Below are positions 53,695-61,989 of a stretch of 64,000 bases of DNA, in pieces; the first letter of the stretch is position 1; each line of letters opens with the position of its first letter. The position numbers and the translations under genes are program-made. The stretch lies in the NCBI RefSeq assembly GCF_004297265.1, contig NZ_SCUT01000014.1:19116-83115 (forward strand). The letters are read 5' to 3'. This DNA is from Reyranella sp. GTDB taxonomy: Bacteria; Pseudomonadota; Alphaproteobacteria; Reyranellales; Reyranellaceae. The notes under the pieces were generated by a model. It did not search any database, had not been told where the DNA came from, and worked only from the letters and a program-made list of their open reading frames with translations.

Positions 53695-55200
53695 TCACGG
53701 CTTCACGCTCACCTTGTGAAGACGCAGCAGCGAATCGCGCGAAGGCTGCCAGCCGGAGACCTTCTCGTTGCGGCCGGAAATGCGCGGAAGCCCGAGTAAG
53801 AAGATCGACGGCAGCTCCTCGTGCATGATCTCCATCATGCGGTTGTAGGCCTTCAGCCGGGCGGCCTCGTCCATGGTCGAGCGCGCCTCGAGCCAGAGCC
53901 TGTCGAACTCCGCGTTCGTCCAGTAATTGCGCTTGCTCGCCTCGGTGTACCAGACGGTGTTGAAGTCGGCGTCGCCGACGCTGAACCAGCCGACCTGGTA
54001 CATCGGCCCCTGCTCGCGCGAGCGGTCGAGCTGGGACCACACACCGCCCTCGACGACGTTGACGCTGGTCTTCACGCCAACCGCCGTCATCATCCCCGCG
54101 ACGGCATTGGCGATGTCGACGTCGGAGAGATAGCGACCCGACAGCGTGTTGATCTTGTTCTCGAAGCCCTTGGGAAAACCCGCCTCCGCCAGCAGCGCCT
54201 TGGCCTTGGCGGGATCGTAGGGTCTTGACTTGAGGTTGGGGTTGTAGCCGAACGTGGCCTTGGTCACGAGTTGGCCGTCCAGCACCGAGCCGTAGCCCCC
54301 CAGCATCTGCTTCAGCAGAGCCTGCTTGTCGATGGCATAGTCGAGCGCGAGTCTCACGCGGACGTCGTTGAACGGCGGCTTGCGGGTGTCGAAGGTATGT
54401 ACGAGGCTCACCGAGGATTCGACGGCGTCGATCTTCAGGTTCCTGCGCTTCTCGACCGACGGCAGGAGGTCGACGGGAATCTCCTCGATGATGTCGGTCT
54501 CGCCCGCGACCAGCGAAGCCACGCGCGTTGCGCCTTCGGGAATAGCGCGGATGCGCAGCTTCTTCATCGCTGGCGCGCCACCCCAATAGTCCTCGTTGGC
54601 TGCCAGGTCGTAGCGGTCGCCCGCCACCCAGCTCACGTATTTCCACGGGCCGGTGCCCATCGGCTTCTTGTGGGCTTCGGCCTGGCCGACCTTCTCCGTA
54701 TGGGCCTTGGATTCGATCGGGATGTCTGCGAGACCACGCAACAACAGCGGTGCCGGCGAGGCGGTCTTGATGTCGACCGTGTAGTCGTCAACGACCTCGG
54801 CGCCGGTGACGCCCGCGATGCGCGTCTTGCGCGCATAGACCTGCTTGGGATCGATGACGTAGTCGATCGTGAACTTGACGTCGGCGGCGGTGAAGGGCGT
54901 GCCGTCGTGCCACTTCACGCCCTTGCGCAGGAAGAAGCGCCAGTGCGTCGGGCTGATCGCCTCCCACTTCTCGGCCAGAGCGGGCACCAGCTTGTCGTCG
55001 CTATCGCGCGCGACCAGCGGCTCCCAGGTCTGGTAGCAGAGGCTCAGCGTGATGTAGGCGCCGCCCGTGGGCGCGATGGAATCGGTGAAGAGCGACGCGC
55101 CCACCACCAGCATATCCTTGTCCTTCTGTGCCTGCGCGGACGATGCGCCGACGACGACGGCCAAGGCCGCCGCTAGAGCCGTTCTCAGGAACTCACGCAT
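53695..55200 (-). CDS. ABC transporter solute-binding protein (DppA/family 5)
   Basis: A 501-residue periplasmic binding protein. The signal peptide ends SSAQAQ-KD (residue about 25). Family-5 signatures include WRFFLRKGVKWHDGTPFTAA, DVKFTIDYVI, and ARLKAYNRMMEIMHEELPSI. A GGGGG site precedes the start. Family-5 proteins bind peptides, nickel chelates, opines or glycosides; this one is close to those in catabolic operons, and the ligand is unknown. It is the third gene after two DUF1028 genes. Confidence 0.93.
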   Translation of the reverse strand: MREFLRTALAAALAVVVGASSAQAQKDKDMLVVGASLFTDSIAPTGGAYITLSLCYQTWEPLVARDSDDKLVPALAEKWEAISPTHWRFFLRKGVKWHDGTPFTAADVKFTIDYVIDPKQVYARKTRIAGVTGAEVVDDYTVDIKTASPAPLLLRGLADIPIESKAHTEKVGQAEAHKKPMGTGPWKYVSWVAGDRYDLAANEDYWGGAPAMKKLRIRAIPEGATRVASLVAGETDIIEEIPVDLLPSVEKRRNLKIDAVESSVSLVHTFDTRKPPFNDVRVRLALDYAIDKQALLKQMLGGYGSVLDGQLVTKATFGYNPNLKSRPYDPAKAKALLAEAGFPKGFENKINTLSGRYLSDVDIANAVAGMMTAVGVKTSVNVVEGGVWSQLDRSREQGPMYQVGWFSVGDADFNTVWYTEASKRNYWTNAEFDRLWLEARSTMDEAARLKAYNRMMEIMHEELPSIFLLGLPRISGRNEKVSGWQPSRDSLLRLHKVSVKP

Positions 55201-55243
55201 AGAACCCCCTCTTCGATGACACTCCCGCTCTGATTTCCCCCGG

Positions 55244-55924
55244 CTATTTTTTCTGCTGGTCGCGCCAGCGATCGTCCCGCGGCAGGCGCGGGTTGTAGGG
55301 TCGCTCGCTGTAATAGGGCAGCAAGGGACGGAACCATTCGAAGATCCGGCGCAGCTCGCCGATCGGCTCTTCATGCACGTCGACGCGCAGGTCGACATAG
55401 GCGAAGGGCTCGTCGCCGTAGACCAGGATCGACGAGGAGACATGCCCGTCGGCCTGGCCGCCGGCGCGTCCGCCCGCTTCGACCGCGCGCACCAGCCGCT
55501 CCTCGAGCAGTTCCTCGCCGGTCGTTTCCATCGACCGCGCCATCGCCTCGGTGACCTGCGGGCCGACGATGCCGTTGCCCATCACCAGCCAGCCCTTGCC
55601 GATGATGTGGCCGGCATAGGCGCCGTTCTCGGTGCCGGTCATGGCGGCGGCGTTGCCCCAGGCGTCGACGACGCCGACCTGGCGCAGCGGCGCGTTGGGG
55701 TCGCTGCTTTCGAGTTCGTGGATGATCTTGCCGGCGTGGTACCCGAGCCCCATCAGCTTGGTGCAGAGCAGGGTGAGCCGGGGATCGGCGATCGCCTGCA
55801 CCGAGGCCGCCGCCATGCGCGGGATGACCACGGGACAGCGATTGCCGACGGCTGGCGCATGCGTCGCCATGGCAACACCCAGCATCCTCGTCCGGGGGCA
55901 GCGGCCGACGACCGTGAAGGTCAT
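55244..55924 (-). CDS. DUF1028 protein (Ntn-hydrolase-like), second copy
   Basis: A 226-residue DUF1028 protein of the Ntn-hydrolase-like fold. Segments typical of the family are VGRCPRTRMLGVAMATHAPA, PRLTLLCTKLMGLGYHAGKI, MTGTENGAYAGHIIGKGW and GGQADGHVSSSILVYGDEPF. It is a diverged paralogue of the previous gene, and the two overlap (ATGA), suggesting a hetero-oligomer. The enzymatic activity of DUF1028 is not settled; amidohydrolase roles are suspected. It precedes the binding-protein gene by 43 bp. Confidence 0.88.
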   Translation of the reverse strand: MTFTVVGRCPRTRMLGVAMATHAPAVGNRCPVVIPRMAAASVQAIADPRLTLLCTKLMGLGYHAGKIIHELESSDPNAPLRQVGVVDAWGNAAAMTGTENGAYAGHIIGKGWLVMGNGIVGPQVTEAMARSMETTGEELLEERLVRAVEAGGRAGGQADGHVSSSILVYGDEPFAYVDLRVDVHEEPIGELRRIFEWFRPLLPYYSERPYNPRLPRDDRWRDQQKK

Positions 55925-56655
55925 GGCTTCACCCCCGCCGCCTTGGCCTTGGCCCGAGCTTCGACCCAGTCCTCCACGACACCCAGCGCCGTCGGTTGCC
56001 AGGGTCGCGTCTCGTAGTATTCGATCTGCGGACGATACAGGTCGAAGAGGCGGCGCAGTTCGCCGATCGGCTCGTCATGCTCGTCGACCCGCAGGTCGAC
56101 CAGCGGATACTCCTGGGCGCGATAGACGACCAGCGCGGCCGAGTGCTGGCCCCCATGCTGCCCGCCGGCATCACGCCCGACCTCCAGCGCCGCCATCAGC
56201 CGCGCTTCGAGATCGTCACCCTTCATCGCCTTGAAGGTGTCGGCCATTGCCGAGGCCGTCCGCTCAGAGATCAGGCCATTGCCCATGGCCACCATGCCGG
56301 GCTCGCAGAAGTGGCCCGACCAGTCGTGATTTTGCGCGCCGGTGCGCGCGACCGCATTGCCGTCCCGATCGATCACGGAAATCTGGCGGTACTCGATATG
56401 GGGGTCGCTGACGGCGATCTCGTCGAGCGTCTTGGCCGCCGAATAGCCGAGGCCGAGCAGACGCAGGCCGAGCGGGCCGAGCCGCGGATCGGTGACCGCC
56501 ATCGTCACCACGACACCGACTCCCGGCTTCACGAAGGGGCAGCGCGTGCCGACCGCCATGGGCCGCGTGGAAATCGCGACGCCGAACTTTCCGGTCTCCG
56601 CACAACGGGCGGAAATCGCGAAGGTCGAGAACTCTTCGCCCAGTGGCCCCAACAT
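55921..56655 (-). CDS. DUF1028 protein (Ntn-hydrolase-like), first copy
   Basis: A 244-residue DUF1028 protein, first gene of the importer operon. The start MLGPLGEEFSTFAISARCAE is supported by AGGAGAAAGCA. Conserved blocks are STRPMAVGTRCPFVKPGVGV, DPRLGPLGLRLLGLGYSAAK, TGAQNHDWSGHFCEPGMVA and HGGQHSAALVVYRAQEYPLV. It has a longer N-terminal part than its partner. An AT-rich divergent promoter with the dppD-like gene lies upstream. Its function could be hydrolysis of the imported compound. Confidence 0.88.
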   Translation of the reverse strand: MLGPLGEEFSTFAISARCAETGKFGVAISTRPMAVGTRCPFVKPGVGVVVTMAVTDPRLGPLGLRLLGLGYSAAKTLDEIAVSDPHIEYRQISVIDRDGNAVARTGAQNHDWSGHFCEPGMVAMGNGLISERTASAMADTFKAMKGDDLEARLMAALEVGRDAGGQHGGQHSAALVVYRAQEYPLVDLRVDEHDEPIGELRRLFDLYRPQIEYYETRPWQPTALGVVEDWVEARAKAKAAGVKP

Positions 56656-56777
56656 TGCTTTCTCCTGCTCGTGCCTTGCTCCAAGCCTAAAGCGCTCTAT
56701 TGTACGACTCAATGTCTAATTGTCCGGTCATTTAGGCATTCTGACTTGTAGATCCGCGAAGGGAGCCCTTCTTCTTC
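56656..56777. promoter_or_regulatory. Divergent promoter region of the ABC importer
   Basis: 122 bp between the DUF1028 operon and the dppD-like operon. It is AT-rich around 56690-56745. Two similar 9-mers, ATTGTACGA and ATTGTCCGG (near 56699 and 56717), are in the same direction and could be GntR half-sites. No clear -10/-35 pair was assigned. Confidence 0.35.
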
Positions 56778-57748
<971 letters not shown>

Positions 57749-57752
<4 letters not shown>

Positions 57753-58711
57753 CCGAACTCCTGGCGGCCCGTGGTCTCACCAAGCATTTTCCCGTCCTGG
57801 GCGGACCGCTGGGCATCGCCCGGGTCGGCACGGTGCGGGCGGTCGAGAACGTCGATCTCTCGGTGGCGCGCGGCGAAGTGCTGGGCCTGGTGGGTGAAAG
57901 CGGCTGCGGCAAGTCGACGTTGGGCCGCCTGCTGATCCGGCTGCTGGAGCCGACGGCGGGCTCGGTCGTGTTCGACGGCACGGATGTCGCCGCGGCCGAA
58001 GGCGCCGAGCTTCAGGCACTGCGACGGCGCTTCCAGATGATCTTCCAGGATCCCTACGGGTCGCTCAACCCGCGCATGCAGGTCCAGGAGATCGTCACCG
58101 AACCGCTCCGGCTGGCCGGCATCCCGCGCAAGGAATGCCGCGAGCGTGCACCGTCACTCCTTGCCATGGTCGGGCTCGCTCCCGAACATGGCGCCCGCTA
58201 CGCGCACCAGTTCTCCGGCGGCCAGCGCCAGCGTATCGGCATCGCCCGCGCGCTCGCCCTCGATCCGGCGCTGATCGTCTGTGACGAGCCGGTGTCGGCG
58301 CTCGACGTCTCCGTCCAGGGCCAGGTCGTGAACTTGCTGCGCGACCTGCAGCGGGAGCGCGGCTTGAGCTACGTCTTCGTCTCGCACGATCTCAGGATCG
58401 TACGGCACATCGCCGATCGCGTCGCCGTCATGTATCTCGGCCGCATCGTGGAGATCGGCGACAAGGAGACCATCTACCGCCGCCCGCTGCATCCCTACAC
58501 GCAGGCGCTTCTCGCCGCCGTGCCGGTTCCTCGCCCGGGTCGCCCGCGCCGCCGCGCTGCCGTTCAGGGCGAGATCCCGAGCCCCATGAACCCGCCGGCC
58601 GGTTGCGCCTTCCATCCGCGCTGCCCCATGGCCACCGACCGCTGCCGGGTCGAAATGCCGGTCCTGCGCCCGGTCGACGATCGCAACGTCGCCTGCCATC
58701 TGGCTTCCTAG
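57749..58711 (+). CDS. ABC transporter ATPase (DppF type)
   Basis: A 320-residue ATPase, partner of DppD. Walker A is [20 protein letters not shown], the signature [15 protein letters not shown] and Walker [16 protein letters not shown]. The dipeptide-type C-terminal motif [15 protein letters not shown] is seen. Translationally coupled to the previous gene. It ends three bases before the stop of the convergent gene at 58715. Confidence 0.94.
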
Positions 58712-58714
58712 CCT

Positions 58715-59260
58715 CTAGATGGCAAGGACATCCACCTTCATCGTGGCGAGCTTCCGATAGAGCCGGCCATGGTGGCGGACCGGCCACCAGTCGTAGAGGA
58801 AGATCTGCAGCGGACGCCACATCGCCACCCAGCCCAGAATCAGCAGCCCTTCCTGGAACACCTGCTGGACGGGCGCCGGCGTGATCGAGCCGGCGAGCTG
58901 GCGAAGCAGGATGCAGGTCGCCAGGAACGCGAGGCCGATCAGGAGGGCGAAGCGACCTTCGCGAAGCTGGAACCGGATGCGCCGCGCGCTCGCGACCGCG
59001 CGGTAGGAGAAATAATTGTGAACCGCCTGCTGGATGTTCGATTGCCGCGCCTGGTCGAGCTGCTCCCGCGGCACGCGGATGACGAGCTCTAGGGGACTTT
59101 GGAGCGGATACTCGTCCGCCCATCCCACGATGAACTCTTCCGCCTCGCGGTCGAGATCCCTTTCATGAAAGGGGGATGGATCGAGGGAATTGAAGAGCTG
59201 CCGGATGTCGCTGATCCGGATGTCGATGATCTTTGAATCGGGGATCTTTGAATCGGGCAT
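58715..59260 (-). CDS. Hypothetical two-helix membrane protein
   Basis: A 181-residue protein not recognised as a named family. The N-terminus repeats PDSKI twice, encoded by a perfect 15-bp duplication. An acidic soluble part (LFNSLDPSPFHERDLDREAE, EEFIVGWADEYPLQSPLEL) is followed by two hydrophobic segments, FALLIGLAFLATCILLRQLA and FQEGLLILGWVAMWRPLQIF. The Asp/Glu-rich half with paired helices resembles small alphaproteobacterial membrane proteins seen near stress genes, but no function can be given. It ends convergent with the ABC ATPase gene. Confidence 0.65.
   Translation of the reverse strand: MPDSKIPDSKIIDIRISDIRQLFNSLDPSPFHERDLDREAEEFIVGWADEYPLQSPLELVIRVPREQLDQARQSNIQQAVHNYFSYRAVASARRIRFQLREGRFALLIGLAFLATCILLRQLAGSITPAPVQQVFQEGLLILGWVAMWRPLQIFLYDWWPVRHHGRLYRKLATMKVDVLAI
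59228..59257. repeat. Perfect 15-bp tandem duplication
   Basis: GATCTTTGAATCGGG occurs twice in a row directly after the start codon of the 58715-59260 gene. It keeps the reading frame and adds one PDSKI unit. Confidence 0.85.
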
Positions 59261-59312
59261 GGCTCTCTCCGGCGGTGCATCGGGACAGCACTCGATGAAT
59301 ACCGCGATCAGC

Positions 59313-60077
59313 CTATAGCGGGCCCAGGCACGCCCCCGGAAGGCTTTCGTCCGGCGCGCCGGCGGCGGCTGTTTGCTGACGGTAGACGTCGGGGTAATCG
59401 GCCAGGCGGCCATCATCGTCCGGAAATCGCGTGCGATAGACTAGCGCTACCGGAACGATGGCCGCCAGAGGCTCGCGGTGAGTCCCGCCATGTGCGATCA
59501 ACCGGTCGATCTCGGCCTCCGTGACGCCGAGCGCCCAGGCGGCCAGAGCGCGCGCCTTTTCCACGCGCACACAACCGTGACTGAATGCCCGCACTGGGCG
59601 CTCGAAGTACCTTCGGTCATTGGTGTCGTGCAGGAAGATCAGTTGATCGTTGTCGAGTTCGAACAGGATTCGACCGAGCGGGTTCTGCGGCCCGGGCGGC
59701 ATGTGACGTGCGCCTTCCCAGCGCACCATGGCCGGCGTGGGCGTCCAGGACGGGTTGAACGTGACCGCCCAGATCGCCGTCGCAAGCTCGGGCGTCGGGG
59801 TGGACGGCCGACCGACGACGACGCGACTGCGCAGGACGGGCTTCCCATCTTCGAGTGCCACGAGTTCGAACGACGGAATGTTGACCACGACCAGCTTGCC
59901 GCGCGGCGGCACCGCGATCCCGATCCCCTGAAGCGCCGCCGCGAGTTCCGAGACCGCTGGCACCGCTGGAGACGGCGCCACGGAAGAGGATGCCGGCGGC
60001 GGACTGGTGGCGCAGCCTGCGATCAGCGACAGGGTGAGGACGGCGACCAACCTCGCTAGTGCGAGAGAAAAACGCAT
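59313..60077 (-). CDS. L,D-transpeptidase lipoprotein (YkuD domain)
   Basis: A 254-residue envelope enzyme. The signal peptide ends with lipobox LIAGC (Cys22). The YkuD domain (about 60-210) ends with the catalytic motif RAFSHGCVRVEKA, with FLHDTNDRRYFERP before it. It makes 3-3 crosslinks in peptidoglycan or attaches lipoproteins to it. It overlaps the 3' end of the UspA-type gene by 22 bp and so belongs to the chaB-usp operon. An envelope-strengthening role under the same control as stress genes is inferred. Confidence 0.9.
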   Translation of the reverse strand: MRFSLALARLVAVLTLSLIAGCATSPPPASSSVAPSPAVPAVSELAAALQGIGIAVPPRGKLVVVNIPSFELVALEDGKPVLRSRVVVGRPSTPTPELATAIWAVTFNPSWTPTPAMVRWEGARHMPPGPQNPLGRILFELDNDQLIFLHDTNDRRYFERPVRAFSHGCVRVEKARALAAWALGVTEAEIDRLIAHGGTHREPLAAIVPVALVYRTRFPDDDGRLADYPDVYRQQTAAAGAPDESLPGACLGPL

Positions 60078-60883
60078 CGACTGCCCGAGAGGAGCTCGCT
60101 GGTGATTCCGCCAAGCGTCCATCGCCCCTGGCGGTTGTGGCCGTAAGCGCCGGCCACGATCAGGTCGGCGCCGTATTCCCGCGCCAGCCCCGTGAGCTGG
60201 GAAGCATTTGCCATTTCGGCGGCGACCACCTTCTGCTCCGCGGCGATACCGTGACGGGCGAGCCAGCCCGCCACACGCGTCACGCCCTCGCGCGCCACGG
60301 CCTCATCGTCCGGCGAGAAGATCTCGGTGACGAGGACGTTCCGGGCCTTGACCAGGAGAGGCAAGGCATCGGCGACAGCACGCCGGGCCTCCCGCGTATC
60401 CTTCCAGGCAACGATTATCCGATCGAACTTCGCCGTCTGGCACGACTCCGGCACCAGCAACACCGGACGCCCCGCTTGCATCACCAGCTCGCACAGGTCG
60501 GGTTGCCTCGTTGCGTCGGCCGGCTCGCCGGCCTTGGGCACACCCGCGACGACGATGTCGGCTGCGGCGGCCTCGCGGGCGAAACGCTCCGGCAACGCTT
60601 CGATGCTGCTCTCGCCTTTCCAATCGACGGGCTTGTCATACGTTGCCACCGCCGACCGGAACTCCGCTTCCGCCTCCCGGAGATGGCGCTCGATCTGCTT
60701 GCGGTCTTCCTGGAACAGCGCCGCGGGAACCGAATAGTCTCCACAGATGCAGTGGATCGGCCGGCAGAACGCGCGGCCCAGGAGGACGGAACCGAACCGC
60801 CGGCCGAACTCCATCGCCGCGCCGGTCACACCCCGACAATCCCGACCGGGCGCGAGCGACACCATGACGGTCCTGTACGTCAC
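60056..60883 (-). CDS. Tandem universal stress protein
   Basis: A 275-residue protein with two Usp domains. The first (about 1-145) is degenerate. The second (about 150-275) has FDRIIVAWKDTREARRAVAD and DLIVAGAYGHNRQGRWTLGG, near the ATP-binding motif, though the G-x9-G(S/T) spacing is imperfect. The GTG start has AGGGA seven bases before and overlaps the ChaB stop (GTGA). Probable role is stress tolerance. Longer in-frame starts upstream run through chaB and were rejected. Confidence 0.85.
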   Translation of the reverse strand: MTYRTVMVSLAPGRDCRGVTGAAMEFGRRFGSVLLGRAFCRPIHCICGDYSVPAALFQEDRKQIERHLREAEAEFRSAVATYDKPVDWKGESSIEALPERFAREAAAADIVVAGVPKAGEPADATRQPDLCELVMQAGRPVLLVPESCQTAKFDRIIVAWKDTREARRAVADALPLLVKARNVLVTEIFSPDDEAVAREGVTRVAGWLARHGIAAEQKVVAAEMANASQLTGLAREYGADLIVAGAYGHNRQGRWTLGGITSELLSGSRCVFLSH

Positions 60884-61128
60884 AGGCTTCCCTCCGCTTG
60901 AGCGGGAGCAGCCGGGGAAGGAATCGGGTGCCATTGGCCACCCGGTACGAGGTGGTAGAGCTGCTTCACCGCCGCCCAGGCGACGCGGCTGGCATGCTCT
61001 TCGCGGCCCACGTCGCCGGCATGGAGTGCCCATGTTTCGTTGAAGGCTTCGCGATAGAAATCCTGGGCTCGCGGCGGAAGCTGCTGGCGAACCGAGATCG
61101 GCAGAGTGGCGTTGCTGGTGTAGAGCAT
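60880..61128 (-). CDS. chaB: ChaB-family protein
   Basis: An 82-residue cytosolic protein matching ChaB (LPISVRQQLPPRAQDFYREA, FNETWALHA, ASRVAWAAVKQLYH). ChaB is named as a regulator of the ChaA cation antiporter in E. coli, though no chaA is here. The sequence extends beyond typical ChaB by a proline-rich tail. It heads an operon with the tandem Usp and the transpeptidase. An FNR-like box lies 61 bp upstream. Confidence 0.88.
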   Translation of the reverse strand: MLYTSNATLPISVRQQLPPRAQDFYREAFNETWALHAGDVGREEHASRVAWAAVKQLYHLVPGGQWHPIPSPAAPAQAEGSL

Positions 61129-61189
61129 GGCGGTCTCGACCAGATAGGAAAACGTATCGCAACCATGACGGCGCCAGCGTCGCGCCGCT

Positions 61190-61203
61190 TTGACCTATCT
61201 CAA
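61190..61203. promoter_or_regulatory. FNR/FixK-type box of the chaB operon
   Basis: TTGACctatCTCAA, a variant of the FNR/FixK site with one change in each half, 61 bp before the chaB start, the same distance as the other boxes. Confidence 0.5.
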
Positions 61204-61727
61204 CGGCCCTCGACCGCAAAATGCAGTGCTGGTCAATGACCGATTCCTTTATGGAATCTCTATTTTCGGCGGCATTCCCTCATCTGGAACCCTTATGCCT
61301 TGGCAGCCATATGGTTCGCGAGGAAGGTGCGCTGTGGACATCACCCTGCATATCGCTCATCTGCGCTGCCGGACGTCGAGGACCCCTTCGACTCTCGCCG
61401 GCCCTGAACGTCACAAGGTTTCGCGTCTCGGAGAGAGCGTCGGCGGCATGAGCCATGCCGTCGTTGGCTGGCTGCGCGCCCTGGACAAGCGAATGACGGA
61501 AAACCTCGATCGCCGGGCGCGTTACATGCTCCATGGCGACGATCCCGGTCAGAACAAGCGACGCTAGTGTTAGCCGGGCACGCGTCAATAAAGTGGGCGA
61601 TCGGGCGCTTGCGGGCCGAGGCGACTGGGAGACGTCACCCGGACTCACCTCCGCTCCTATGCCGCGACTATGACGGCACATCGCGACCTGTCTCGATTCC
61701 CTATGCCGTTTCGAGTTAGCGAACGGC
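61204..61727. other. Intergenic stretch without a confident gene
   Basis: About 520 bp with no supported gene. A plus-strand frame from ATG 61448 to 61567 (39 codons, SHAVVGWLRALDKRMTENLD) and a minus-strand frame (61280-61768) both overlap each other and have no ribosome site or family match. The 61204-61300 part is AT-richer and likely carries the start region of the chaB operon. Confidence 0.4.
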
Positions 61728-61916
61728 ATGAAATCCGAAACCCATGACCCGTCGAGGCCCGACGACATGTCCGTCGTCGTTCGACGCGCGGCGCTGACGC
61801 TGGTCTGCGTCGCACTGTTTGCAATCTTCGGCCTGGCTGCACCCTACAAGATCTACAAGCACTACAAGTCGCAGCCGGACGCCGCGAGTGCGCTCACGAC
61901 GTTGGGGCGGCCTTGA
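61728..61916 (+). CDS. Possible small membrane protein
   Basis: A 62-residue open frame with an ATG start. Residues about 19-39 are hydrophobic (AALTLVCVALFAIFGLAAPY) after a polar N-terminus with MSVVVRR, giving one predicted helix, and the tail KIYKHYKSQPDAASAL is basic. No clear ribosome site is visible, and a start at the internal MSVVV (codon 14) is equally likely. It lies alone before the SecDF gene; unrecognised. Confidence 0.45.
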   Translation: MKSETHDPSRPDDMSVVVRRAALTLVCVALFAIFGLAAPYKIYKHYKSQPDAASALTTLGRP

Positions 61917-61989
61917 TCGTCGTGGCCACCGGTTCACGGCGGCTGCCGGTGCACAAGCGCAACGCGGCGACGACCTCGGCCCCTCCCAC

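Noticed and set aside
61280..61768. A 162-codon minus-strand frame in the gap between chaB and SecDF
   Set aside because: No ribosome site or family match, overlaps other frames, and covers the start of the chaB promoter region side; not enough to call a gene.
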